Below are positions 12,618 to 24,427 of a DNA stretch of 64,000 nucleotides, one piece after another; positions within the stretch are counted from its first letter, which is position 1, and each line of letters starts with the position of its first letter. Origin of the DNA: Siphonodentalium dalli (lineage: Eukaryota; Mollusca; Scaphopoda; Gadilida; Siphonodentaliidae); NCBI GenBank assembly GCA_032622095.1, contig CP136062.1, positions 154,874,875 through 154,938,874 of the forward strand, given 5' to 3'. A program made the position numbers and the translations under genes. The notes beneath the pieces are model-generated. The model searched no databases and had not been told where the DNA came from. It worked only from the letters and a program-made list of their open reading frames with translations.

Positions 12618-13135
12618 TCTCATATATATTTTGAAGACCTCTGTCTGTATGTATGTTTGTTTGTTTGTTTGTCTGTCTGTCTGTCATTTATACAAATCTA
12701 CGATTCTCGACCGATCGGGACGAAACTTGGTACGTGTGTGTAGTTTGACCAGGCGGTGAACGTTGTCGTATTGGCGAGCCCGTGCGGCGCCCGCTTCGCG
12801 AATGCGCAGACGAGATCTCGGAAACGGGTGGAGCTATCGACTTGAAATTTGCTATGTGAATGTATCTTTCCCCGGATACGAATTTTATCGGGTCGCCGAG
12901 CCCGTGCGACACCAGCTTCGCGCATGCACAGACGAGATCTCGGAAACAGGTGGAGCTATCGACTTGAAATTTGGTATGTGAATGTATCTTGCCCCGGATA
13001 CGAATTTTATCGGGTCGCCGAGCCCGTGCGATGCCGGCTTCGCGCATGCGCAGACCAGATCTCGGAAACGGGTAGAGCTATCGACTTGAAATTTTGTTTT
13101 TGAATAGCCCGGACAACGTCGGGCTCATCGGCTAG
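12618..13135 (+). mobile_element. non-autonomous Helitron H2, second subfamily
   Basis: It begins TCTCATATATATTTTGAAG immediately after the CTAG of H1 and ends GGCTAG. Its 3' hairpin GCCC(G)GAC-AAC-GTCGGGC has the same bulge as H1 and also sits 11 nt from CTAG. The body is a tandem array of a 122-bp unit (three here, four in the inverted copy at 53747-54383). Only the terminal architecture is shared with H1; the body is a different sequence. Confidence 0.85.
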
Positions 13136-13749
13136 TCTATTATATATTTTGGAAGATCTGTTTGTGTGTCTGTGTGTGTGTCTGTGTGTTCGCGATGAAC
13201 TCGAAAACGGCCATGCCGATTTCGATGAAACTTGGTATGTGGTGGTATTTTCGGCCGACGGGTGGCATGTGCCTATTAATTTGTCCGTGCGACGTGACCT
13301 TGACCTTGAAATCGGGTTATTTCAACGTCAAACGCCCGAATATCACGGGATTTCGATGAAACTTGGTATGTGGGGGTACTTTCTTATGGCGAGTCTCATA
13401 AGCATATTCATTTGCCCGTGCGACGTGACATTGACCTTGAAATTGGGTAACTTCAAGGTCAAATCGCCAATTTTGATGGGATTTCGACGAAATTTGATAC
13501 ATGGGGTTACTTTTGTCCACTGATTGTTTTGGACGGGTCCAATCGTGACCCCGACCAGACCTTGACCTTCAAAATGATCAATTCAAGGTCAAATCGGGTA
13601 AAACCGGATGGATTTCGACGGGCACGTTTGTCGGGTACTTTTGTCCGGGCAGTGTTTTTGGACTGGTCAAATCGTGACCCCACTTGACCTTGACCTTCAA
13701 AATGGCCAATTCAAGGTCAAAGCCCGGACGAAGTCGGGTCACCTTCTAG
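13136..13749 (+). mobile_element. non-autonomous Helitron H3
   Basis: It starts TC directly after the CTAG of H2, belongs to the H1 subfamily, and ends with the CCCGGACGAAGTCGGG hairpin and CTAG. A 14-bp TA tract (13750-13763) separates it from H4. Confidence 0.85.
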
Positions 13750-13763
13750 TATATATATATATA

Positions 13764-14354
13764 TCTATTATATATTTTGGAAGATCTGTCTGTCTGTGTG
13801 TTCGCGATGGACTCGAAAACGGCCGAACCGATTTCGATGAAACTTGGTATGTGGGGGTATTTTCGGTCGAGAACTGGCATAGGCCTATTAATTTGTCCGT
13901 GCGACGTGACCTTGACCTTGAACTCGGGTAATTTCAAGGTCAAACGCCCGAATATCACGGGATTTCGATGAAACTTGGTATGTGGGGGTACTTTCTTATG
14001 GCGAGTCTCTTAAGCATATTCATTTGCCCGTGCGACGTGACCTTGACCTTGAAACCGGGTAACTTCAAGGTCAAATCGCCAATTTTGATGGGATTTCGAC
14101 GAAATTAGATACGTGGGGTTACTTTTGTCCACTGTTTGTTTTGGACGGGTCCAATCGTGACCCCGACCAGACCTTGACCTTCAAAATGATCAATTCAAGG
14201 TCAAATCGGGTAAAACCGGATGGATTTCGACGGGCACGTTTGTCGGGTACTTTTGTCCGGGCAGTGTTTTTGGACTGGTCAAATCGTGACCAAATTGACC
14301 TTCAAAATGGCCAATTCAAGGTCAAAGCCCGGACGAAGTCGGGTCACCTTCTAG
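13764..14354 (+). mobile_element. non-autonomous Helitron H4
   Basis: It has a TC start after an A, the H1-type body, the same 3' hairpin and CTAG. It is fused without spacer to H5. Relative to H1 it has a small deletion near 14288 in the last unit. Confidence 0.85.
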
Positions 14355-15086
14355 TCTATTATATATTTTGGAAGATCTGTCTGTCTGTCTGTGTGTGTGT
14401 TCGCGATGAACTCGAAAACGGCCAACCCGATTTCGATGAAACTTGGTATGTGGGGGTATTTTCGGCCGGGAACGGGCATAGGCCTATTAATTTACCCGTG
14501 CGATGTGACCTTGACCTTTAAATCGGGTAATTTCAAGGTCAAACGCCCGAATATCACGGGATTTCGATGAAACTTGGTATGTGGGGAACCCTTCGGCCGG
14601 GGAGTGGCATAAACCCATTAATTTGCCCGTGCGACGTGACATTGAAATCGGGTCATTTAAAGGTCAAACGCCCGAATATCACGAGATTTCGATGAAACTT
14701 GGTATGTGGGGGTACATTCGTATGGGAAGTTTCATAATCATATTCATTTGCCCGTGCGACGTGACCTTGACCTTGAAATCGGGTCAATTCAAGGTCAAAT
14801 CGCCAATTTTGATGGGATTTCGACGAAATTTGATACGTGGGGTTACTTTTGTCCACTGGGTGTTTTTGGACGGGGTCAAATCGTGACCCCGACCTGACGT
14901 TGACCTTCAAAATTATCAATTCAAGGTCAAATCGGGTAGAACCGGATGGATTTCGACGGGCACGTTTGTCGGGTACTTTTGTACGGGCAATGTTTTGGAC
15001 TGGTCAAATCGTGACCCCACTTGACATTGAGCTTCCAAATGGACAATTCAAGGTCAAAGCCCGGACGAAGTCGGGTCACCTTCTAG
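14355..15086 (+). mobile_element. non-autonomous Helitron H5, one extra internal unit
   Basis: It has the H1-type ends but is longer (732 bp). An additional roughly 130-bp body unit at about 14565-14700 carries another 'gatttcgatgaaacttggta'. It joins H6 head to tail. Confidence 0.85.
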
Positions 15087-15869
15087 TCTATTATATATTT
15101 TGGAAGATCTGTCTGTCTGTATGTGTGTTCGCGATGAACTCGAAAACGGCCCACCCGATTTCGATGAAACTTCGTATGTGAGGGTACTATCGGTCGAGAA
15201 GTGGCATGGGCATATTAATTCTCAGATCCGAGGTCAACTTTTCACGTGCCGAGGTCAAATCTGTTTTTACGCTGTGTTACGGGACTTTCATTTGAGTTCG
15301 GTGCTTACAAATCGATTCGAAATAGCGCGAATAATAAAATGCCAGTCATAATAATGACATTGTGAGAATCTTTCGTGTTTCCTCTTTCCAACGATATATA
15401 ATGCGTATGTATCCGTTTTAGTTATCTGCCTCAATTATCAAGAAGAAGTGGTACTATCTTCCATCAGGATAAAAACAATGCGTAACTTCTATGACGTCGT
15501 TGGAGGTCATAACGTTAGATCACGTTAACGCTTAACCGGCCAATGCATTTGACTGTTTCAGACGTCTTGGCGATATCTCGGGCACCGATGGTAATTTATC
15601 TTTACGTTGAAACTTGATAATTAATGAGCGTGTGTATATGAGGCGCGTTTATATACTTGAGTGGAAATCAAATATGGGTTAAACTGGCGGATTTTTACGG
15701 ACGAAATTTGATGCATAGGGTATCTCGGTATCCGCTGGGCCGATTTCCCGGTATCCGCTGGGCCGATTTCCACAATTTTTGGGGTGTTGGTGTTTGACCC
15801 CACCTGACCTTGACCTTCAAAATGGTAAATTCAAGGTCAAAGCGCGGACGAAGTCGGGTCACCTTCTAG
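15087..15869 (+). mobile_element. non-autonomous Helitron H6, variant body
   Basis: The ends are H1-type but the middle (about 15215-15780) is a different sequence. That middle recurs in the inverted copy at 27397-28194, so this is a third subfamily sharing the same termini. It ends CTAG before T at 15870 and closes the array. Confidence 0.85.
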
Positions 15870-16134
15870 TATGATATATATGTTTACAAAATTAGCAATA
15901 AAGATGATATCACACACGCTCTTTCGTTCAACCAGGCTACCAATTCATTGCATACATCCTTTCACTCACCTGATCTCTCACCCATCGTGACACGTCTAAA
16001 ATATACACGCTTCTTGTATGGCTACCGCAAACTATGTATGACATAAATTGATCCACCGTAGAAACGACCTCGATCGCAGTTTTTCGGGATCCGTGCCCTG
16101 CATCGATTGGTGAGAGCAATCCATCAGGTGCGTT

Positions 16135-16406
16135 GGAATGGTGGTAACCGCCCCGCCGATCGGAATGTACATTGGGGTGGTGGTTACCGCCCAGCCGACC
16201 GGAATGTACATTGGGGTGGTGGTAACCTCCCCGCCGATCGGAATGTACATTGGGGTGGTGGTTACCGCCCAGCCGACCGGAGTGTACATTGGGGTGGTGG
16301 TTACCGCCCCGCCGACCGGAATGTACATTGGTGTGGTGGTTACCGCCCAGCCGACCGGAATGTATATTGGGGTGGTGGTTACCACCCCGCCGACCGGAAG
16401 GTAGAG
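16135..16406. repeat. 39-bp minisatellite, about 6.5 units
   Basis: The unit GGAATGTACATTGGGGTGGT plus 19 more bases starts at 16162, 16201, 16240, 16279, 16318, 16357 and 16396, with exact 39-bp spacing and one truncated leading unit at 16135. Two unit variants (CCCCGCCGATCGG and CCCAGCCGACCGG) are intermixed, roughly alternating on the left. Because 39 is divisible by 3, three + frames and one minus frame stay open as 13-residue peptide repeats. There is no start context, so I do not call a protein. Confidence 0.9.
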
Positions 16407-17319
16407 TAGTTTTAAAGATGATTCATGCACCAGAGGCTATATTTTATACAATGTAACGCTCGGGAATGCGGGATAGCAGCCCCCACCTCAACATGTACAT
16501 GCTTCAATGTGTATGAGATATTAAGTGTATATATAGGCCTTTGTTTAGTACAATAGGATCTCGGTAAATATATAAATAATTGTATTCAGTTTTCTGGTGG
16601 ATCGAATCGACGGTTCCTTTACATTTCTCCGGTCACTACTTGGGAGATAAATTGGGTTTCGGTGGGAACGATATTTTGATAGATCAAGTTATGTTTCATT
16701 CTGACGTTTTTCTAAGAGCTTCTACAATTAAGAACCAGTTTTGCTCGAAAGATGGTAATTTCATTTGGCATTGTCCTCGCCTAATGTTGATCCCATGCAC
16801 ATCGCTTCACATGACACCATATCCGACCACTAAACACTGTTATTTACTATCTATATGGAGATATATAGCATAATTGCAACCCATATTATCAGTCTACCTT
16901 CTACTATAAATTACAACACAAATTTATGCAAATAGCCAGAGTCTGCACTTTATTGTGCAAAATCAGCAAAGAGGCAATTACATACAGCTGGTATTATTCC
17001 TGCGTTAAAACAGAGATGAAACCCATTCTTTGGGAAAAAAACCGTCGGAAAGCATGGAACAATACCTCACACATGACATGAATATAACATGAATCAATTT
17101 GTATCATGACAAAATAATATAATATACAATGTTCTACTCGTGTGTATATATCAGATTTTTTTTTTGGTTCTGTATTTTTGCCTTTATTGTATGCTATACT
17201 TTTGTATAATATATTTGTTGTGGAACCATGCGCTGAAAGCAAACTGGCTAAAGTGATATATTTCACTCATAACGTCTAAGATGTAAACACATTTCAATTG
17301 TAATACTGCTCACTCATAA
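16407..17319. other. intronic, no gene recognised
   Basis: A 97-codon frame at 16580-16873 has no known domain. A roughly 30-bp phrase within it ('cacatgacaccatatccgac') recurs at about 21391-21412, so part of it is an old repeat. Confidence 0.4.
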
Positions 17320-17720
17320 TTAACCCTTTACCCAACAAACCGGCCAAAACCGGCCAAATAAAGCTTCAACAGCCTAAAATATCTTCGGTCTGTCTCAATA
17401 GAACCATACACATATGGATATCATTGGAACCGGCTCCTTGACCACATTGTGATAGTTACAGTTATACCCTGTGCCAATGCATTCTCTTATATATGAGAGT
17501 CGACCATAGGTCGCCTCGCATATATAAGAGAATGCATTGGCCTAAAACAATTCTTTTTTTTAACACTTTTTACCATTTTTTCTTACATTCTTTAACAATT
17601 TTATAATTTTTAATGTGTTAAGCCAATGCATTCTCTTATATATGCGAGGCGACCTATGGTCGACTCGCATATATAAGAGAATGCATTGGCACAGGGCCCT
17701 TCTGTTGGGTAAAGGGTTAA
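17320..17720 (-). mobile_element. piggyBac-type MITE, family P, full copy
   Basis: TTAA at 17320 and 17717 flank termini CCCTTTACCCAACA and TGTTGGGTAAAGGG. A TTAA duplication with CCC/GGG ends is the piggyBac signature. Inside, two hairpins of about 70 nt (about 17473-17542 and 17624-17690) have arms CCAATGCATTCTCTTATATA against TATATAAGAGAATGCATTGG. The second hairpin is the reverse complement of the first: the loops read GACCATAGGTC and GACCTATGGTC. Oriented opposite to the copies at 52618 and 60416. Confidence 0.85.
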
Positions 17721-17853
17721 CCTTGACAAATCATGCAGTGTGACCGAACGAGCGCTCAACACATTTCGGTGACCATTCAATTGTAATCACTCGTATCCGT
17801 ATAGACAAAAGTTTTGATACTATTCTTAGAAACGTACAGAAATATTATTCCAG

Positions 17854-18042
17854 AGTGTGCTAACAGCTTCCCGTCAGAGCAGCCGACCGAAGTTCACTAT
17901 ATCGACTCAACATGCTACTATGGATTCAGCGAACGCGCTCGCACCTTCGCCGACGCCGATATTCTATGCAATTCGGCAGCAACTAAAGTGCTGTCACTGG
18001 AAACATTGGCCGAACGGTTTGCTCTTCGGTCCAAGTTTACTT
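17854..18042 (+). CDS. CTLD first-half exon (domain II)
   Basis: The acceptor attattccag and donor GTGAGT bound a 189-bp phase 1-1 exon. The product has the long-form CTLD pattern: an N-terminal Cys (ECANSF), a second Cys in STCYYGF, an aromatic-rich strand, then the alpha-helix ADADILCNS with the C1 cysteine, and VLSLETLAE as the following strand and helix. It joins the exon at 24428 through a split codon that becomes Tyr, giving the expected lead into IDHAWLSL. The reading beyond 18042 is intron read-through. The CTLD fold is well supported; the ligand is unknown. Confidence 0.85.
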
Positions 18043-21000
18043 GTGAGTATTGTAGTCACTGTGTATGCCCGGGTATATTTATTTCACCTAATGGTTACCA
18101 AAAGATATATATCGGGGCACACGATTACATGACGATCAGTATATAATCGCGACCACATGTGGCACGCATGGTTTCGTGTGCCAAGACGGGGGACATATAA
18201 CGTTCAGACAATCAAAACGATTTGATAATTTATTACAAACAGTTCAATAGAATATCTTCGGGTCGTCGGTATGGACTATCTTCGTTGAGTTCGTCTTCCT
18301 GTCGTCTACGTGAATCGTGGGCTTCTATTACCTTCATAGGTTGAGTTCGTCTTCCTGTCGTCTGCCCGTCTCAGTGGCTCTTCCCTTCGTCACAGGTTGA
18401 ATTCGCTGATCTCTAGTTGAGCATCTCGGCCTGTCGTCTGCTGTCGATGGTTACGCCAAGTCGACGGTACATCAGGGCTACGTCGTTCAGATTTACAAAC
18501 GATTTGGCTCACCTATAATAGTTGTTCGCCATCTCTAGTTGGTCTTCTTCGTCTTCGTAGTTCGGCTGTCGATGTTGCGAGAACGGGTGTCGTCTTCAGT
18601 CGTTCTTGGTAGAATACTTCGACTTGGTGATGACTTGAAAACTCGCTGCGGTATGTATACTAGTCCTGACTTTGGATGCCTCATGCTATCTTCTTACGAG
18701 TGACTGGCGACACGGTACGAGCTCAGTCAAACGGTACAATCTTCATGATTCTATCGGTAGATATGTACCAGGTGGTCAGCTTGTCCATGCTATGGCCCCA
18801 GGTGTTGTGTCGAGGGTCCGACCCCGCGTTCCTATCGGAATATTCTATCTATAGATTGTTCGGCTCTGTCCCCTTCGATGAGTATTGCTAAATAATGGGT
18901 TTGTACTTTGTTTGTCAGGGGTGTCGTAGGTTATTGTCTCCCCTATATTCGTACTGCATATTGGCACATTCGATTGAGTATCCTATTTAATCTGAAGGGT
19001 GATAACTCTATATATAGATGTACTTTGACGAAATAACGGAGATTTGTATGAAAGAATTTTCAACACCACAATTGATCAACTCTGGTGAAATATAAGTGGT
19101 GGTATATTGGGTGGTGGGTTGGTGGGTTTGCAGGAGGTTAGCTCTTTGAAACACTTCTTCAATTATTACGTTATTTGGTTAAAAACTCTTCTTCAAATAT
19201 CTCCGTTATTTCGTTAACAATAATAATTTCCTATTTCTATATTTCGCTGCATTTTTTTATTCCGCTATTTCGTTGTATTTCCTTCTTCGCTTTTTCGTTG
19301 TATTTTGTATTTCGATAATTCGCTATATTTGGCATATTATGATCTATTATGGGATATGGAATTATATGATATCCCATATACTGATATTCATTCGAACATC
19401 CCGTGCCACGTGTTACTGAGATTGACTATCATTAGATACATAATCGCGAACCACGATTACATATTGTTTGCTATCTAATCCTTGGAGTATTGGCTGATTT
19501 ATTTGTACGCGTACTGTTGGGGCAGGGAAAGAGAGAATATAACGTAGCCGTGAGTAGAAACTAGCAAAGACCCGTAACATAATCACCGAAAGTTGCTATC
19601 TTAGTATCTGTAGCACGACAAGCTCTATCTATATACATGTACGCCAAAGTTATTCCGGAAACGGGTAGGCATACGGACTTTTATTTCACCAGTCCAACGA
19701 CGAGCATTTCGCGCAGACAATTTGCAATATTTGTTTTCAAACAGCTATTCGTCGATTTGTGGTGATAACATCACATCGAACCTGAGCTCGCAAATACCTT
19801 CACTTATATCATGTGATGCATATAATAATGTTGATTTATGTACGATTTGTTGTTATGGCTTCATATAATCGTTTTCTGGTAATGAGTTGTTATCACCACT
19901 GTACTGACACTATAACAATCCGCGTCATATTACAGAACCACGAAAACGAGTAAAAATATAAAATACACCCACAGTAGCCGCGAATACCAAATTGTGGTTT
20001 TAACGAAGAGCCTTTTGGCTACTATGTGTGTATTTTATTAATGCCATCATTATTATTTTTGTCATTTTGGCCGCGAATATTCAACAACCCCACTGTTTAC
20101 TTTGAATGTGTATCCTCACCCAGAGACACAAACACGACGCTATAAGGAATGTGCGTCACGCGTTGTGATGCTTACATTTACGCCATGACGTGAGCCTGTT
20201 TCTGAGCGATCTGTCCCTCGACATTACCATTAATATGTTTCCTAGGTCATATAGCACTGGCAAGCTACATTTGATTGAAATGCAGGCAATTTTCCTCATA
20301 TCTAATTGATATCATGACAACTTCCAATTTTAAATGAATGTGACATAAGAACTATTATTCTAACTACGATGTAGTTCTACTATGGTATACGTATAACACA
20401 TGAAATTACTTTGAACTTTTAGACCCACAGTATAAATTTATACCCACATGGTGTATAGATGAAGTTTACAAAATAGGTGTTATACGCACAATAGAACAGG
20501 CGATTATGGTATAAATATAATTAACTAATTATTTTTATTCATCCACAGTAGTGCAACCATACCCACGCATTCGCGACTCTGTTGGTGCGTAATTAATACA
20601 TGCTTCTTCTGTTTGTTGTGGTTTATCTTCATTTCAGCCAACACGTGTGATTTTCATAAATCCATACAAATAATGCCTGCCGTTCAATAAACATTTTCGC
20701 CTCGATCTATCCAGCTTGAACTCTTGAATTTCACATATAGTTTAAACATATTTATTTATCTAGTTTATATAACACATGATATATAACACATACATTTGTT
20801 TATACAGACAATGGGAATAGAGGACTGCTGACTCACTGACTCACTTACGGGTACCCCCTCTCCCATATGACCATATATTTCACATATGACCATCGGCATT
20901 GCCATTGTTGCATCTGAACCTGTATTAAAAGAAGACAGAAATGCTTGTTCGGTGGATGCATGCACATGTATGTATATAGTAGCACAAGGCGCATATAAAA

Positions 21001-21748
21001 GGACAAACAGTGCGTATGCTGTATGCTTCTTGATTGCCATGCATCCAGCCATGTACTGAAATACAATTTCAGTAAAGAAGTTCACAGGAAGTATTCATTG
21101 AAATGTTTTAATGTCACACATCCTCCATCATCATTTGCATTTAGAATAGAACAGTTAGAAGATAATACGGACACTATAATAGAATTGTGGGGTAAAATCA
21201 CTATTATTATTTTTGTACTAATAACTTCTTGAATTATTTCACAACACAAGCAAATCACAAAATTATTGTCTTGGGTCTGTTAGAGTATATTTATATTATG
21301 TTGAGTATTAAAATTAAATGACATGATATCACATATTATCACGCTGGCCTACACTATTGACCTATGGGAATGGATACTTGTATCACATGACACCGTATCC
21401 GACAACAAATCGCCATGTAACTTTTAATAACCACATCTATTACGATGACGAATGAAGCAGCCATAAATAGTTCAGCCCTATGAATAAAAATGTTTGTATG
21501 CATCACGATCCACTCAACCAGGAAGCAATCAACTGTAAATAGGCCACAGTGTTAAGGTATATGGTGGTCAGCTTGAAATTATATAATCACCCTAAATTGT
21601 CATTGAACAACATGCGTGCTATGTGAAGAAGTCTCGACTATATAAACTTGTTTGCGGGTGGTTATCTTGTTAATGAAGACAATTATGAAATTTCTGCCGT
21701 GTCGATATGTTGGTGTATCCTAGCTGCACACGCATTATTGTTTAAACA
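18043..21748. other. intron sequence, no gene seen
   Basis: This 3.7-kb part of the intron holds only short unrecognised frames. 18280-18380 repeats 'ttgagttcgtcttcctgtcgtct' twice. 19140-19220 carries 'cttcttcaaatatctccgttatttcg', inverted copies of which are at 43778-43845. Confidence 0.45.
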
Positions 21749-22240
21749 ATGCCAATGGTTACCGAATTATGTGCAGCATTAGGTGGTAAACCACAAAGTC
21801 GTGGCCGCATCCATTTGAGGAAAAGAAGATCACTTTACGATCAATACAATGCTTATATAATCGGGAAAAGGGGCTTATTTAACTTTTTTAAAGTTAAACT
21901 TTCACGACGAGAGCTCCGCTGCTGCAACATTAAATATCATGTACCAGGGCCAGGGAGCCTCGCATATATAAGAAAATGCACTGGCTTACAATGTCAATGT
22001 AAGTATTGTTTGCCCAATGTATTGTCTTATAAACTTGTGCACCAGATCCGCTGTGGTTCTGTTTGTCGTATTGTACCACTAGCTATTGTGTCTTTTGTGT
22101 ATTTATGTTTGGGAAAAATAACTATTTTTGAATTGAAAAAATTATTGCGCCCATCGGGTGTATACTTTGTACACATTCTAGATACCTATGGTTCGCTGAG
22201 CGTTTTATTTATAGATATGGGGTTTTTTGGGACTCATTAA
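21749..22240 (+). other. 163-codon open frame of unknown nature, contains a MITE fragment
   Basis: The frame is long for intronic AT-rich DNA. Its start (TELCAALGGKPQS) loosely resembles the CTLD helix plus strand with the C1 cysteine, but the upstream region lacks the rest of a first-half exon. From about 21955 to 21983 it runs through a fragment of the family P hairpin arm ('gcctcgcatatataag'), so the frame as a whole cannot be an old gene. It may be a decayed CTLD exon fused by chance to repeat DNA. Confidence 0.2.
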
Positions 22241-22314
22241 ATGTTGTAGTGCTACCCCGAGTCCAGTAAAAGGTGTATTTGTTATAAGCTATGCCAATTA
22301 CAAATAGAAGAAAT

Positions 22315-23300
22315 GAAAAAGATGAGTATATGTCAATTGATACGTATTTTAAAGAGTGTAGTCGGGGACAGCCGAGTCAGCCATCGGTTCGTTAATTAGA
22401 TGCTGATCGGTGTGACAATTTACATTAGGTCCCCTATTTGCGAAGTTCCATTTGCGGAGTTCTCGAATTCGCTGAGGTCCCCTAAAATGGTTGATTTTAA
22501 TGAGGGAACGGGTGCGTATATCTCAATTGATACATATTTTAAAGAAGTTAGTCGGATACAGTCGAGTCAACCACCGGTTCGTTAATTAGATGCTGACCGG
22601 TGTAACAATTTGCAGTAGGTCCCTATTTGCGGAGGTGCCGAATTCTCGGGGTCCCCTAAAATGGTCGAAATAGGTTGATTTTAACGAGGGAACGGGTGCG
22701 TATATGTCAATTGATACGTCTTTTATACAAATAACGACACGATCATCATAATAATGGTGCCGATCGATGTGAAAATTGACAGTAGATCCCCATATTTGCG
22801 GAGGTCCATTTGCGGAGTTCTCGAATTCGTGGAGGTCCCCTAAAATGGTATAAATATGTTGATTTTAGTGAGGGAACGGGTGCCTATATCTCAATTGATA
22901 CGTATTTTAAAAAAGTTAGTCGGATACAGCCGAGTCATTCACCGGTTCGTTAATTAGGTGCTGATCGGTGTAATAATTTGCAGTAGGTCCCTATTTGCGG
23001 AGATCCCCGAATTCGCGGGGGTCCCATAAAATGGTCGGATTGGTTGATTTTAATGAGGGAACGGTGCGTATATCTCAATTGATACGTATTTTAAAGAAGT
23101 TAGTCGGATACAGCCGAGTCAACCACCGGTTCGTTAATTACGTGCTGATCGGTGTAACAATTTGCAGTAGGTCCCTATTTGTGGAGGTCCCCGAATTCGC
23201 GGGGGTCCCCTAAAATGGTCGAAATATGTTGATTTTAATGAGTGAACGGGTGCGTATATGTCAATTGATACGTATTTTAAACAAATAACGACACGCTCAT
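22315..23300. repeat. 184-bp satellite, about 5.5 units
   Basis: The phrase TCAATTGATAC recurs at 22333, 22523, 22707, 22891, 23073 and 23261, with spacings of 190, 184, 184, 182 and 188. Units contain 'cggttcgttaatta', 'aggtcccctaaaatgg' and 'gagggaacgggtgcg'. The units starting at 22707 and 23261 share a variant ('acaaataacgacacg' plus 'tcatcataat') absent from the others, hinting at a three-unit higher-order period. Open frames through it are shadows. Confidence 0.9.
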
Positions 23301-23317
23301 CATAATACTGGTTTGTT

Positions 23318-23398
23318 CTATCAATTATATCATCACCATCATCATCTTCGTCACCACCATCATCATCATGATCATGATCATCATCATGATCATAATAC
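23318..23398. repeat. (CAT)n microsatellite
   Basis: An impure CAT/GAT trinucleotide run directly follows the 184-bp satellite and reads as Asp/His-rich peptide on the minus strand. Confidence 0.85.
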
Positions 23399-23509
23399 GG
23401 AACAAGTCTTCCGACTTGTCGTCCCAATAACATTATTTGCAATGTTTGTTTTATATGTATCGTCATTCGATATTTTCTTATGAGTCACTTGAACATATTA
23501 CTTGTCGTC

Positions 23510-23964
23510 GAACTCGTATTTTATATAATACGAGAATACGTCTTTGTATATTTTGAATTGATCGAGTGTTAGATTCAACAACGAAGTCTGGCAGAGAGTT
23601 CCAGCTATTAGCCATCCTCTGCGTGAAGAAAAAATTTCATATATATGTCCTTGTTAAAAGTGCGGATATGTAGCTTTTTATTATGTCCTCTTGTTCTTCT
23701 TGATGAATTTCTTTCTAATAGGTCACAGGCATTGATATTGTAATGACCATTCAACAGTTTATATACCTCGATTAGATCTCCTCTAAATCTTCGATATTTT
23801 AAAGACATCAGATTGAGTCTTATCATTCCTTCTCGGTAGCATAGAGTTTTGATTTGACGAACTAGTTTCGTTGCTTTTCTTTGTATTTTCTCAAACACAA
23901 TTCTTTGATATTTGTGATGTGGGCTCCATGCAGAGTTACAGTATTCGACGATAGGTCTGACCAT
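23510..23964 (-). pseudogene. non-LTR retrotransposon remnant, region after reverse transcriptase
   Basis: The frame at 23608-23964 begins MVRPIVEYCNSAWSPHHK and continues with FEKIQRKATKLV and YRRFRGDLIEVYKLLNG. This is the conserved C-terminal segment that follows the reverse transcriptase fingers and palm in many CR1/Jockey-group LINE proteins. Near 23610-23640 the frame shifts and the next frame continues with NSWNSLPDFVVES, the usual end of these proteins. The catalytic YxDD region is absent, so it is a dead 5'-truncated copy. Its orientation is opposite to the CTLD gene. Clade assignment is from memory of the motif only. Confidence 0.8.
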
Positions 23965-24427
23965 GCATGCTGATGTAGAGCGATCGGAAAGTGTCGATGT
24001 CCAAGTTCGTGAAAGTTCTATTGATCGATGATTTGAGAAGCTTAAATTTATTGTTTTAGTATATTGTAGGAAGGCTAATCTGGACTTGTCAAACTGAACT
24101 ATAGCGATGGGATATCTCGCAGGGTTTTCGTGGGGTGTGTTTCGCTGGATGTCTGATAGTTGCAGTATTTAACTATTATCACCGCGTTAATTGCTTTCAA
24201 TGTTTAGGTATGGGCCACTCTTGAAGATTTTATTACGGGAACACAATGCCTCCGATTTTGTATCCGCATTTGGAGGCTTTCTGGTGTGGTGAATGAGAAA
24301 CATGCAGTTTAAGCCGTAGTTTTTTTGTAATAATTTGAAGGATTAGTTGTTTTAACGGAATTCTGAGGCGGTGCATTAATGTAGCCAATATCTGATTATG
24401 GTTTTCTTGTAATGCCTTGCCTTGTAG

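Noticed and set aside
13100-13136. Hammerhead-type ribozyme near the Helitron ends ('cgatgagcccg' on the minus strand)
   Set aside because: The CUGAUGA core and the following GAAA are not both present; the structure is better explained as the Helitron 3' hairpin.
11992-15350. Many 60-130 codon frames reading FDETWYVG-type peptides on both strands
   Set aside because: They are shadows of the 131-bp Helitron body units; they overlap on both strands and have no conserved start or stop between copies.
18043-18146. Continuation of the CTLD frame past 18042 (ECYCSH...)
   Set aside because: The GTGAGT donor at 18043 and the frame of the next exon show this is intron read-through; similarly for the CE read-through after 30038 and 39837.
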